Below are positions 52,561-61,779 of a stretch of 64,000 nt of DNA, in pieces. The stretch's first letter is position 1; every line of letters starts with the position of its first letter. Under the pieces are notes generated by a model. That model did no database searches, was not told the DNA's origin, and saw only the letters and a program-made list of their open reading frames with translations. The stretch lies in NCBI RefSeq assembly GCF_020687505.1, contig NZ_JAJEQT010000001.1. One strand, given 5' to 3'. Origin of the DNA: Coprococcus_C hominis (GTDB lineage: Bacteria; Bacillota; Clostridia; Lachnospirales; Lachnospiraceae). A program made the position numbers and the translations under genes.

Positions 52561-54882
52561 ATGGACAACAACGATTTTCAAAATTTGCTGGATACTTATT
52601 GGGCTAAATCTCCAGATACAAATGGAGTAGCAGAAACCATATCAGAACACACCGAATGTGTTCTAAAAGAGGCAGATTTGCTTGTTCAGCTTGGTTACAT
52701 CTCTGACGATTTATCCAATCTTCTGCATTATGCCTGCGAAAAACATGATTATGGTAAGGTAAATGAACATATGCAGACGCGCCTACATAATAAAAGCATC
52801 CACTTTGATCCTGATTCAGAGGTACAGCATAATCTTTTATCAGCGTTATTTATCGACGACCACGATTTCGGTAATTCGGAAGATTTTATTTCCGTTTTAT
52901 ATGCTGTTTTATACCATCATGATAACCATTATGATAATTCATCCTTTGCCTATATATTATCGCATTCGAATCAATTAATAGATGCATTTCATGAGAAATA
53001 TAAAGATGTTTTACCTAATAGCATAAACCGAAAAGCACTTACCATTATAAATAAATTTATTCAATTGCAGGAAGATAATACAATGCAATCCATACCTATC
53101 GATAAAGTAAATTTGTACAATAAAATGACACTTATGAAAGGATTACTTCACAAGTGCGACTACAGCGCAAGTGCGCATCTTCCATGTGAATATAAGAATG
53201 ATTTTCTTACAGGTTCGCTGAACGATTTATTACACACTTGGGGTCAATCTGCATCCTGGAATGAATTACAGATATTTATGAAGGAAAATTCCGATAAAAA
53301 TGTCATTGTAACTGCACCTACCGGAAGTGGAAAAACAGAGGCAGGATTATTGTGGTCTGGAAACAATAAATGTATCTTTGTGCTTCCATTAAAAACAGCA
53401 CTCAATGCCATGTATGAAAGAATCGGAAAAACTATATTGCATAATGATAATCTCGATTCCAGACTTGCCTTACTGCATTCTGATACACAAACCTATTATC
53501 TTACAAATAAAGATGACAACACAGATATTGATAATGTACTTACTTATGTAACAGCAAGTAAGCAATTATCGCTTCCAATTACCATTTCAACGTTGGATCA
53601 GATATTTGATTTTGTACTAAAGTATTATGGATATGAATTAAAGCTGAGTACATATTCATATTCCAAAATCATCATTGATGAAATTCAAATGTACTCACCG
53701 GATCTGCTTGCATATCTGGTTCTGGGCGTCAAAAAGATCATAGAATTCGGTGGAAAAGTAGCAGTTCTGACCGCAACGCTGCCTCCATATGCAAGAAAGA
53801 AACTGGAGGAAGTTATGGGAGAAGACGTAGTATGTAATAGCTTTATTGACACAGTAAAACCCAGACATAATGTGAAGGTTATAGACTCTACCTTAAATGC
53901 TGATGATGTTTTAAGATTTTGGGAACAAAAGAGAGTCGCGGAGAGTTGCAAAATTCTTGTTATCTGCAATCGTATTAAAACCGCACAAAGGTTATACACA
54001 AAGCTAAGTTCTGCCGGAATAGCTAATATTCATTTGCTTCATAGCCGATTTACTCATCAGGATCGCTCAAAAAAAGAGGTCGAAATTCTACAAACAGGAA
54101 AAACAGCCACAAACGCGCACGAAATATGGATTGCAACCTCTGTTGTCGAAGCAAGCTTAGACATTGATTTTGATTATTTGTTCACAGAATTATTGGATCT
54201 GTTTTCTTTATTCCAGAGGTTTGGGCGAGTGAACAGAAAAGGGTTAAAGTCCATCGATGAAACAAATTGCTTTGTATATACGCAATTACAGGATTCTGAT
54301 TATATGAATCCAAAAGAAAAAGATTTGTTAGTGAGATTTCAATCCGCAATAAATGATCAGTCAATAGATCCTGTTATCTATCATTATTCAAAAAAGGCAA
54401 TTGAAACTGTATCCGGTATATTGAGTGAACAAGAAAAAAACAATTTAATCGAATATTACTTATCCTATGAAAATATAATTGATTCCAGGTATGATGCAAA
54501 ATATTGTAGAATGTATGAATATCTAAATACATTACTGCTAAATGAAAAAGATAAAGACACAATAAGAGATATTCGGAATATTGATATTATTCCATATTCT
54601 ATTTATGAAACTCATAAATATGAATTCGAACAGATAGAGCATATTATTAAATCAAGCAATAGCAGTTTAGAAGAAAGAATCAATGCGATAAACTCTATCC
54701 AGAACTATATTGTTTCGATTCCTAGTTATTTTTCGAAAAAAGAAGAATATATCGAAAGGAAATTTTATATCAATCGATATACAGCCATTCCAATTCTTCA
54801 CTGTGATTATTCATATTCAATGGGATTTGTAGATGTAAAACTTCCTGAAAAGGATGCATACGCTTGTAGCCATTTTATCTGA
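52561..54882 (+). CDS. cas3: CRISPR-associated helicase-nuclease Cas3
   Basis: A protein of 773 residues. The N-terminal HD nuclease shows HYACEKHDYGK and LYHHDNHYD. The SF2 helicase has Walker A in APTGSGKTEAG, a DEIQ box (IIDEIQMYS), TATLPP and VVEASLDIDFD, with the late QRFGRVNRKG. Cas3 is recruited to Cascade on a target and degrades the non-target strand. The frame is open to 52528, but AGGAGG at 52545-52550 supports the ATG at 52561. The upstream leader contains a degenerate CRISPR repeat. Confidence 0.95.
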   Translation: MDNNDFQNLLDTYWAKSPDTNGVAETISEHTECVLKEADLLVQLGYISDDLSNLLHYACEKHDYGKVNEHMQTRLHNKSIHFDPDSEVQHNLLSALFIDDHDFGNSEDFISVLYAVLYHHDNHYDNSSFAYILSHSNQLIDAFHEKYKDVLPNSINRKALTIINKFIQLQEDNTMQSIPIDKVNLYNKMTLMKGLLHKCDYSASAHLPCEYKNDFLTGSLNDLLHTWGQSASWNELQIFMKENSDKNVIVTAPTGSGKTEAGLLWSGNNKCIFVLPLKTALNAMYERIGKTILHNDNLDSRLALLHSDTQTYYLTNKDDNTDIDNVLTYVTASKQLSLPITISTLDQIFDFVLKYYGYELKLSTYSYSKIIIDEIQMYSPDLLAYLVLGVKKIIEFGGKVAVLTATLPPYARKKLEEVMGEDVVCNSFIDTVKPRHNVKVIDSTLNADDVLRFWEQKRVAESCKILVICNRIKTAQRLYTKLSSAGIANIHLLHSRFTHQDRSKKEVEILQTGKTATNAHEIWIATSVVEASLDIDFDYLFTELLDLFSLFQRFGRVNRKGLKSIDETNCFVYTQLQDSDYMNPKEKDLLVRFQSAINDQSIDPVIYHYSKKAIETVSGILSEQEKNNLIEYYLSYENIIDSRYDAKYCRMYEYLNTLLLNEKDKDTIRDIRNIDIIPYSIYETHKYEFEQIEHIIKSSNSSLEERINAINSIQNYIVSIPSYFSKKEEYIERKFYINRYTAIPILHCDYSYSMGFVDVKLPEKDAYACSHFI

Positions 54883-54897
54883 CAGAAAGGAGCTTCT

Positions 54898-55395
54898 ATG
54901 ACTAAGGAAGAAATAAGTGGAATCATGATTTACTACTATTATGTATGTAAAAAAAAATTATGGTATTATCTCCACGAAATAAGAATGGAAGCCGGGAATG
55001 AAAATGTGGAACTCGGAAAACTGCTTGATACATCTTCTTACGATCGAGACAACAAACACATCATGATCAACGGCGTAATCAATATTGATTTCCTGCGTGG
55101 CAATCATGTATTACACGAGATTAAGAAGAGCAAAAGCATTGAAGAAGCAAGCATCATGCAGGTAAAATATTATTTATATTATCTGCATCAACGTGAAGTG
55201 ACCAATATCAGTGCCAAAATTGATTATCCACTCTTAAAACAAAGTATCACTGTCGAACTGAATGATGAGGATTTTCCTATTATAGAAAATGTCTTAACTG
55301 ATATATTAGATTATGCAGCTTCCGAACAAACACCACCGAAAGAAGAGACTGCGATATGCAAAAAATGTGCTTATCACGACCTTTGCTATATTTAA
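54898..55395 (+). CDS. cas4: CRISPR-associated exonuclease Cas4
   Basis: A protein of 165 residues of the RecB-nuclease fold. An N-terminal Cys (YVCKKKLWYY) and the C-terminal CKKCAYHDLC form the iron-sulfur cluster set. The active site is HEIKKSK, with QVKYYLYYL in the QxxxY position. Cas4 helps choose spacers with a correct PAM and trims them. It starts 15 nt after cas3 with AAAGGAG upstream. Confidence 0.94.
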   Translation: MTKEEISGIMIYYYYVCKKKLWYYLHEIRMEAGNENVELGKLLDTSSYDRDNKHIMINGVINIDFLRGNHVLHEIKKSKSIEEASIMQVKYYLYYLHQREVTNISAKIDYPLLKQSITVELNDEDFPIIENVLTDILDYAASEQTPPKEETAICKKCAYHDLCYI

Positions 55396-55410
55396 TGAAA
55401 GGGGATATAC

Positions 55411-56403
55411 ATGGAAGAAACCTATTATATTTTTACAAATGGAAGCCTTGCCAGAAAAGATAATACGTTACGTTTTGTATCAGAAGATGGAAATAAACGG
55501 GATCTTCCGATTGAGAATATTTCAGATATTTACATTTTTTCGGAAATAAATCTGAATATCAGCTTGTTAAATCTACTGTCTAAAATGGGAATTTCCGTTC
55601 ATTTTTTTAACTATTATCAGTACTATATTGGCAGTTTCTATCCAAAAGAGCAGAAACTCGCAGGCAAATTATTAACACAGCAGGCAGAGCATTACTTAAA
55701 TCCTGAAAAACGACTATTCCTTGCACAAGCGTTTATCAATTCCGCTTCCTACAATATATTTCGAAATCTCAGATATTACAATGGACGCGGCAAAAATGTG
55801 CAACCTTACATGGATCAGATCGTTGAATACAGAAAATACATACCGAAAACGGAATCCATTACCGAACTGATGGGAATTGAGGGAAATATCAGGAAAACAT
55901 ATTATCAGGCTTGGAATACCATCATTGACCAGAATATTGATTTCAGCAAACGGGTGATGCGCCCACCAGATAATATGATCAACAGCTTGATTTCATTTGT
56001 CAATTCACTGATATATACAAAGGTTTTAACAGAAATCTATAAAACGCAAATAAATCCAACGATTAGCTATTTGCATGAACCAGGTGCGAAACGATTTTCC
56101 CTTGCATTGGATATTTCAGAAATATTCAAGCCTTTGATTGGTGATCGATTAATCTTTTCGTTACTAAATCGAAACCAAATAACTGAACAAAGCTTTGTAA
56201 ATGAACTTAATGGTTTACAGCTGAAAAAATCGGCTGTTCAAACGATTGTAGAAGAGTTAGATACTCGTCTGCAGACAACCATTAAACATCGCGATTTGAA
56301 CAAGTATGTATCTTATCAATATTTAATGCGACTTGAAATTTTCAAGCTGATCAAACATTTGACCGGAGAGAAGGAGTACACCGGATTTGAAATATGGTGG
56401 TAG
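55411..56403 (+). CDS. cas1: CRISPR integrase Cas1
   Basis: A protein of 330 residues. Conserved parts are NISDIYIFSE, the catalytic Glu region MGIEGNIRKTYY, His in YLHEPGAKRFSLALDISEIFKP, and Asp in that same block. Cas1 with Cas2 inserts new spacers at the leader end of the array. The subtype fits type I-B. GAAAGGGG precedes the ATG. Confidence 0.96.
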   Translation: MEETYYIFTNGSLARKDNTLRFVSEDGNKRDLPIENISDIYIFSEINLNISLLNLLSKMGISVHFFNYYQYYIGSFYPKEQKLAGKLLTQQAEHYLNPEKRLFLAQAFINSASYNIFRNLRYYNGRGKNVQPYMDQIVEYRKYIPKTESITELMGIEGNIRKTYYQAWNTIIDQNIDFSKRVMRPPDNMINSLISFVNSLIYTKVLTEIYKTQINPTISYLHEPGAKRFSLALDISEIFKPLIGDRLIFSLLNRNQITEQSFVNELNGLQLKKSAVQTIVEELDTRLQTTIKHRDLNKYVSYQYLMRLEIFKLIKHLTGEKEYTGFEIWW

Positions 56404-56420
56404 GAAAGGAGCGATTGCTC

Positions 56421-56699
56421 ATGTATGTTATTCTTGTTTATGATATTGTCACAGATGATGCAGGAAAAAAGATTCTCCCAAAAGTATTTAAGATATGCAA
56501 AAAATATCTGACGCATATCCAGCATTCGGTGTTTGAGGGCAATATCAGTACGCCTAAAATAACAGCTCTGAAGAATGAATTGAAGCAGTTTATCCGCAAA
56601 GATGTGGACTCCGTTATTCTCTTTTCCTCCCGTGATGAGCGATGGCTGAAAAAGGAATTTATTGGGCTTAATGATGATAAAACATCCCGTTTTATTTGA
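56421..56699 (+). CDS. cas2: CRISPR-associated protein Cas2
   Basis: A protein of 92 residues starting MYVILVYDIVTDDAGKK, the ferredoxin-like fold with the conserved Asp. It forms the centre of the Cas1-Cas2 integrase complex. The frame is open to 56394 inside cas1; the ATG at 56421 has AAAGGAG upstream and gives the normal N terminus. It is the last cas gene before the array. Confidence 0.95.
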   Translation: MYVILVYDIVTDDAGKKILPKVFKICKKYLTHIQHSVFEGNISTPKITALKNELKQFIRKDVDSVILFSSRDERWLKKEFIGLNDDKTSRFI

Positions 56700-56879
56700 T
56701 TTGTCGATCTGAAATATCGAAAAAAGTATTGCACATCGACAAAATACGTAATTACTTAGTAAATATAGAAATAACTCTGTATTTATAAAATTTTTTTGAT
56801 ATACTAAATATGTATAATATCGAGGTCGACAAAAAGGTGGTGTTTTAGCCGCTGATATTAAGATCTTGTGATTATACGG
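56700..56879 (+). other. CRISPR leader
   Basis: An AT-rich stretch of 180 nt between cas2 and the first repeat. It has a TATAAT at 56813-56818 without a good -35 box, an inverted pair TTGTCGAT (56701-56708) and ATCGACAA (56735-56742), and a second TCGACAAAA at 56826-56834. The array end next to it has identical repeats, as expected for the growing end. Confidence 0.75.
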
Positions 56880-57621
56880 GTATAGATTTAACCAGAATGG
56901 AATGTAAAGTCAATACCGCATTATCAGCTACGAAGCTAACAACCCGTATAGATTTAACCAGAATGGAATGTAAAGCTACACTTTTACCTTGTCAACTACT
57001 TTTTTCGCGTTTTGTATAGATTTAACCAGAATGGAATGTAAAGTTTTGTTTCTTCATTGTATGTTTTTGCTTGTTGGGTATAGATTTAACCAGAATGGAA
57101 TGTAAAGCATTTAATTCCTCTGAAATATACGCCACTAAAACAAGTATAGATTTAACCAGAATGGAATGTAAAGTCACTTGTCATAGTAGCTCCTTTCCCG
57201 GCTGTCTCGTATAGATTTAACCAGAATGGAATGTAAAGACTACAACCACAAAAACAAAAATATCCGCAAAACTGTATAGATTTAACCAGAATGGAATGTA
57301 AAGGTAATTGCGGTAATCGTGGTTTTTATCTGCAGCTTTGTATAGATTTAACCAGAATGGAATGTAAAGTCATTGTATATCCAAGCGGGTATGAGCAGCT
57401 TGAGAGTATAGATTTAACCAGATTGGAATGTAAAGATCAGCGTGATCCAGTGACAGCCGCCTCCTGATACGTATAGATTTAACCAGATTGGAATGTAAAG
57501 ACAGGAATCAGACCCGCAACGAAGAACACCATAAGCGTATAGATTTAAACCACAATGGAATGTAAAGAACAAAGCTGACATAGATGTGATTGATTATATC
57601 TTCGTATAGATTTAACCAGAA
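56880..57621 (+). CRISPR. Type I-B CRISPR array, 30-nt repeat, 11 spacers
   Basis: The repeat starts GTATAGATTTAACCAGAATG and ends GAATGTAAAG (30 nt). Repeats begin at 56880, 56946, 57014, 57078, 57144, 57209, 57274, 57340, 57406, 57471, 57537 and 57604. Spacers are 36, 38, 34, 36, 35, 35, 36, 36, 35, 36 and 36 nt. The first eight repeats are identical. Those at 57406 and 57471 have A18T; 57537 has an extra A and other changes (31 nt); 57604 is broken off after about 18 nt. Decay at the end far from the leader shows that the leader end is at 56880. Confidence 0.98.
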
Positions 57622-57661
57622 AATAGATATAGCTACGGAAAGGGAATTTGAACCCTCGACA

Positions 57662-57691
57662 CTATAAATTTAATCAGATTGAAATTATAAT
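57662..57691 (+). repeat. Degenerate terminal CRISPR repeat
   Basis: This 30-nt segment matches the repeat (T18 form) at 22 of 30 positions and lies 58 nt after the start of the broken repeat at 57604. It is probably the oldest repeat of the array. The 40 nt before it include a tRNA T-arm-like sequence on the minus strand (GGGTTCAAATTCCC). Confidence 0.7.
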
Positions 57692-57712
57692 AACACAAAA
57701 GGAGCCCCACCC

Positions 57713-57928
57713 ATGAAACTTTTCCACAAAAAATCACACACCAACTACAACCCAACCGAGAAAACACCTGTCATCAAATGCAGCATCTGCACAGGAGAGC
57801 AGGTAGCTGGATTTCAGGACAATGCCACTAAGGCATTTGAGGACATTATGCTGATACAAGATGCATCGGATCTTGCACATTTCCGGGAGATGTATGGTAT
57901 AATCGGAGATATTAAGAAAATCTATTAA
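57713..57928 (+). CDS. Small conserved protein with a CxxC motif
   Basis: A protein of 71 residues: a basic start, IKCSICTGEQVAGFQD with one CxxC pair, and an acidic end. I recall similar small proteins in Lachnospiraceae without a known function. AAAGGAG 9 nt before the ATG supports it as real. One Cys pair alone could bind metal in a dimer or act in redox exchange; neither is shown. Confidence 0.7.
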   Translation: MKLFHKKSHTNYNPTEKTPVIKCSICTGEQVAGFQDNATKAFEDIMLIQDASDLAHFREMYGIIGDIKKIY

Positions 57929-57957
57929 GAGTATTACAGAAACCGAAAGGATACACT

Positions 57958-58500
57958 ATGTCATACATAACTACTTACACTGGAAAACATTTTGATCCGG
58001 TCAATCCGGATGCATCCCTTCTTTGCATCGAAGATATCGCACATGCATTGTCGCTTCTGTGCCGCGGAAACGGGCACGTACAGACCTTTTTCTCGGTCGG
58101 ACAGCATTGCATTGCCTGTGCGAAGGAAGCGCAGGCACGGGGACTGTCGGCACGTCTGGTTCTGGCATGTCTGCTACATGATGCAAGTGAATGTTACATG
58201 TCCGATGTTCCACGTCCGTTCAAGCAGGCCTTGCCGGAATATAACCGGCTGGAAGATCAATTGCTTGATATGATTTATACGCATTTTCTTGGAAGTACAT
58301 TAGATAATGCTGAACAGGAAATTCTGAAGGATATCGATAATGCAATGCTATGGTACGACCTTACATATCTGTTACACGAGAAACAGCCTTTACCGAAACC
58401 ACAGGTTTATGATGAACCAGATTATACAGTCCGACCATTTACAGACGTAGAAGAGGAGTATTTACAGATCTATCGAACTTTTATCCAGAAACTTCATTAA
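57958..58500 (+). CDS. HD-domain phosphohydrolase (YfbR-like)
   Basis: A protein of 180 residues with an HD-type metal site: His in FFSVGQHCIAC, HD in ACLLHDASECYMSDVPRP, and a later Asp in ILKDIDNAMLW. This arrangement resembles YfbR-type 5'-nucleotidases, which hydrolyse deoxynucleoside monophosphates. The substrate is not fixed by sequence. GAAAGGA precedes the ATG. Confidence 0.85.
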   Translation: MSYITTYTGKHFDPVNPDASLLCIEDIAHALSLLCRGNGHVQTFFSVGQHCIACAKEAQARGLSARLVLACLLHDASECYMSDVPRPFKQALPEYNRLEDQLLDMIYTHFLGSTLDNAEQEILKDIDNAMLWYDLTYLLHEKQPLPKPQVYDEPDYTVRPFTDVEEEYLQIYRTFIQKLH

Positions 58501-58504
58501 TATC

Positions 58505-58612
58505 TTATAAACACACCAAACTTCTGAAAAATAGCAAGAGCCTCCTATCATAATTAGATAAGCGGCTCTGATTATTCTTTACCACTTTTTTCTTCTCAAA
58601 TGTTTTTCCCAT
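58505..58612 (-). CDS. Possible small protein of 35 residues
   Basis: A short frame from ATG 58612 to a TAA at 58505-58507, starting MGKTFEKKKVVKNNQ and ending in a hydrophobic LLLFFRSLVCL. AAAGGAG lies 7 nt before the ATG, which is the main argument for it. A stem (AGAGCC/GGCTCT) falls inside the frame. No family is recognised, and the promoter is unclear. Confidence 0.3.
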   Translation of the reverse strand: MGKTFEKKKVVKNNQSRLSNYDRRLLLFFRSLVCL

Positions 58613-58947
58613 GTTTGATTCTCCTTTGTTTGATTGTATATAGTTTCTTTGTTATCCTGATTAAACACAAGTATCTTAACATACATTTTCCCGGAAAGAA
58701 TATCATAGTTTTGTGGTTATTTGCGAATAAATGGAACTGTTTTTTACATTTGAAATAAATGGCACATTCCCACGACAAATAATAAATCTACAGGTGGAAT
58801 AGCAGAAGTCCCTCCATATGTTTGCTTGTAAATTTATTCGCAAAACTCAGGTTTTACGAAATTATCTATTGATTTATTACCAGAGTAGTGGTATCCTAGA
58901 AATATAGAGAAATCAACGCTTTACAGGCATTGGGAGGTTTTTATCGT
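58613..58947. other. Intergenic stretch with a possible promoter for the recombinase gene
   Basis: No gene is seen in this AT-rich region. TTGATT at 58869-58874 and TATCCT at 58892-58897, 17 bp apart, could drive the recombinase on the plus strand. TTATTTGCGAATAAATG and AATTTATTCGCAAAA carry an inverted ATTCGCAA/TTGCGAAT pair (about 58717 and 58838), which could bind a regulator. Confidence 0.4.
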
Positions 58948-60027
58948 ATGGCTGATATTACTTATCATGAACAGGAAGAACAACACAATCTGGATTTGAT
59001 TCGGAATGTGTGCAATGATCTTCCGGACTACGTCAAGCGGTTCGTCCGTGGTGTCCAACAGACAACGTCGCCGCGAACCAGATTGGGCTATGTACGTGAC
59101 ATCAAAATATTTTTCGAATATATATGTGAGGTCTATACCGAACATCCTTGTGATACGCCAAAGGATGTCTCTCTTGACGTCCTGTCGTCCATAGATACAT
59201 TTTTCATCGAGGACTATCTGGATTACCTCCAAAAATACGAAAAGAACGGCCGTATCTACACAAACGGTAAATCTGCACTCAAACGCAAGCTCTGTGCCCT
59301 GAGTGTCCTCTTTAATTACCTGTATAAGCACGATATGCTACAGGAAAATATATTTGATAAGGTGGATCGTCCCAAACTGCCGGAAAAGGCAATTACACGT
59401 ATGGATGCGGACGAAACGGCGAATTTCCTCGATACGGTTGAATATGGCACCAATCTGACTGACCGCCAGCTCAAATTTCACGAGAAATCCAAGGTACGTG
59501 ACTTAGCAATCATGACGCTCATGTTATCCACGGGCATCCGTATCTCCGAATGTGTCGGTCTGGATCTGAACGATGTGGATTTTAAGAATACATGCATCCG
59601 TGTAACCCGAAAAGGTGGAAAGGAAGCAATCGTCTATTTCAGCGACGAGGCGGTTGAACCTTTACAGGAATATATAGAGGAACGCAAGAAACTCACGCCT
59701 GCCAAAGGCTCAGAAAATGCACTCTTCCTCTCCTCCCACCACAGTCGAATCAATGTTCGAACGATACAGAACATGGTGAAGAAATATTCACAGATTGCGG
59801 TCCCTCTGAAGCATATTACGCCACACAAGCTTCGTAGCACCTATGGTACCGCATTATATCAGGAAACCTCCGATATTTATCTGGTTGCCGATGTCTTAGG
59901 CCATTCTGACGTAAATACAACCAGAAAGCACTACGCGGACATGGATGATTACCGCAAGCGCCGCGCCAGAAATACCGTACAGCTCCGGGAACATAATACA
60001 GTCCCAGACACCAAATCTAAAAAATAG
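58948..60027 (+). CDS. Tyrosine recombinase (XerC/D-like)
   Basis: A protein of 359 residues. The N-terminal SAM-like core-binding domain spans about 25-130. The catalytic domain has Arg in STGIRISECVGL, the beta-hairpin Lys in RKGGKE, HKLRSTYGT (HxxR), LGHSDVNTT and the Tyr in HYADMDDYRKR. The family breaks and joins DNA at specific sites. There are no phage or conjugation genes and no attachment repeats beside it, so a housekeeping Xer-like role, such as resolving chromosome dimers, is more likely than an integrase. The ATG at 58948 follows GGGAGG; an earlier TTG overlaps that site. Confidence 0.88.
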   Translation: MADITYHEQEEQHNLDLIRNVCNDLPDYVKRFVRGVQQTTSPRTRLGYVRDIKIFFEYICEVYTEHPCDTPKDVSLDVLSSIDTFFIEDYLDYLQKYEKNGRIYTNGKSALKRKLCALSVLFNYLYKHDMLQENIFDKVDRPKLPEKAITRMDADETANFLDTVEYGTNLTDRQLKFHEKSKVRDLAIMTLMLSTGIRISECVGLDLNDVDFKNTCIRVTRKGGKEAIVYFSDEAVEPLQEYIEERKKLTPAKGSENALFLSSHHSRINVRTIQNMVKKYSQIAVPLKHITPHKLRSTYGTALYQETSDIYLVADVLGHSDVNTTRKHYADMDDYRKRRARNTVQLREHNTVPDTKSKK

Positions 60028-60034
60028 CCATATT

Positions 60035-60074
60035 GAAAATACCATCAACTTTTACTCAGCTGATGGTATTTTTC
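60035..60074. terminator. Bidirectional terminator
   Basis: GAAAATACCATCA at 60035-60047 pairs with TGATGGTATTTTTC at 60061-60074. T-rich flanks on both strands serve the convergent recombinase and kinase genes. Confidence 0.85.
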
Positions 60075-60081
60075 ATTCATT

Positions 60082-61674
60082 TTATTTATTCAGATACTTA
60101 CCTATCGTATGAATCACTTTATTCATTTCCAATGGCTTTGCCAGATGATCGTTCATTCCGGCATTCTTCACTGCCTGTACATCCTCTACAAATGCATTGG
60201 CAGTCATGGCTATGATTGGAATTGTCTTCGCGTCCTCACGTGCAAGTGCACGAATCTTCTGGGTTGCCTCGATACCATTCATCACCGGCATCATCACATC
60301 CATGAGAATCACATCATAGGTTCCCACAGGTGTATTCTGAAACTCACGAACTGCTGCATCGCCATTCATAACCGTTGTTACCTGTGCACCAGAATCGGTA
60401 AGCAGGTATTTTGCAATATCCAGATTCAGTTCATTATCTTCTACAAGCAGGATTTTGACATTATCCAGAGATACCTGCTCCTCATTTTCATTCTCATTGT
60501 TTGCGACCTCAGATTCCGGGGCAATCTCAAATGGAATGGTAACTGTAAATGTCGTACCGACACCAACTTCACTCCGTACCTCGATCTTTCCATGCATGCG
60601 GTCGATCAGGCTCTTTACGATCGGCATACCAAGCCCGGTTCCCTGATACAAGCTCATCTCGTTGTAATGCTCCTGTGAGAAAGGCTCAAACAGATGACGC
60701 ATATACTTCTCGGACATACCGATTCCGGTATCCGTGACTGTACAGCGGTATACTGCCCGTTCCGCTTCCATCTCTACAAATTCCGCGCTGCAATGCACAC
60801 TGCCACCCGGAACATTGTATTTCACTGCGTTATCCAAAATATTCAGTAATATCTGACGCACATGCAATGGACTGCCATATACATATGGATGGATCATGCT
60901 GTCCTTACAGTCACCATGCACCAGCGTGATACCGGCTTCTGCAGCTTTCATCGCTGTAATCGTAAGGATCTCATCTGCCAGTTCTGTAATATCAAATGCC
61001 TCGTGTGCAAGCTCGATCCGGCTCGAATCAATCTTGCTAAGCTCCAATATATCATTGATTAACGACAACAGATGGTTCGCTGCAATCTTTTCCTTCGCAC
61101 GGTTTTGGCGCAACAGCTCCACATCGTCCGGATGACGCTCACCAATCTCCAGCAACCCGATAATACCATTTAATGGAGTCCGGATATCGTGGGACATGCG
61201 CGACAGGAAGGTCGTCTTCGCTGCATTCGCACGTTTTGCCTCCTGCAGAGCAATCTCAGCCGCCTGCATATTCTCTGTGACATCCTGATGATACCCCCAC
61301 AGACGGGTTCCTGCCGTATAATTCTCATCCAGAGAACCGCCACATCGTGTGTAGATACGTCCCTTCTTCGGATGAATCCATGCATAGGTATTCTCTGATT
61401 TGCCCTGTTCGATCATCTCCTTGACACTTGCCTGCACGGAATCAATGGCAGAATCCACAATTCGCTTGTACCAGCGTTCGTAACATTCCTCCGGTGTCAT
61501 ATCCTCGTAAAATCCAGTGATCTCTCTTGCCACGTCATCGAAATACATTCTCGGCTCTTTGCCCTCATCCATTTCGATCGCCCAGAGTCCAATTTTCGCA
61601 TTGGTCAAGATTTCGGACAGATCCTTCTGGAAATCCATATCGTTGTGTTTCCGCGTTTTATCATTCAGCGCCAT
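60082..61674 (-). CDS. Soluble hybrid sensor histidine kinase/response regulator with PAS domain
   Basis: A protein of 530 residues without membrane segments. A PAS-like domain fills about 20-135. HisKA has the phospho-acceptor His162 in MSHDIRTPLNG. The ATPase domain has N, G1 and G2 boxes (NILDNAVKYN, DTGIGM, GTGLGM). The receiver domain at about 405-530 has Asp459 in ILMDVMMP and the Lys in LAKPLEM. It would sense a cytoplasmic signal and pass phosphate within the protein. No HPt or output gene is adjacent, so the next partner is unknown. AAGAGGAA precedes the ATG. Confidence 0.92.
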   Translation of the reverse strand: MALNDKTRKHNDMDFQKDLSEILTNAKIGLWAIEMDEGKEPRMYFDDVAREITGFYEDMTPEECYERWYKRIVDSAIDSVQASVKEMIEQGKSENTYAWIHPKKGRIYTRCGGSLDENYTAGTRLWGYHQDVTENMQAAEIALQEAKRANAAKTTFLSRMSHDIRTPLNGIIGLLEIGERHPDDVELLRQNRAKEKIAANHLLSLINDILELSKIDSSRIELAHEAFDITELADEILTITAMKAAEAGITLVHGDCKDSMIHPYVYGSPLHVRQILLNILDNAVKYNVPGGSVHCSAEFVEMEAERAVYRCTVTDTGIGMSEKYMRHLFEPFSQEHYNEMSLYQGTGLGMPIVKSLIDRMHGKIEVRSEVGVGTTFTVTIPFEIAPESEVANNENENEEQVSLDNVKILLVEDNELNLDIAKYLLTDSGAQVTTVMNGDAAVREFQNTPVGTYDVILMDVMMPVMNGIEATQKIRALAREDAKTIPIIAMTANAFVEDVQAVKNAGMNDHLAKPLEMNKVIHTIGKYLNK

Positions 61675-61715
61675 GTTTGTCGTTCCTCTTGTCGTGATTA
61701 TTTACATTATTTTAC

Positions 61716-61759
61716 AAAAAAATATCCTTTATCATCATATCTGATAAAGGATATTTTTT
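61716..61759 (-). terminator. Strong Rho-independent terminator after the cytidylate-kinase-like gene
   Basis: A perfect 18-bp inverted repeat (AAATATCCTTTATCA / TGATAAAGGATATTT with A/T extensions) has a 7-nt loop and gives a T run on the minus strand. Confidence 0.9.
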
Positions 61760-61779
61760 CAAGATATTTCAAGCCTTTT

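Noticed and set aside
58948..60027. Integrase marking a prophage or integrative element.
   Set aside because: No phage, relaxase or attachment repeats lie nearby; the flanks are housekeeping genes.
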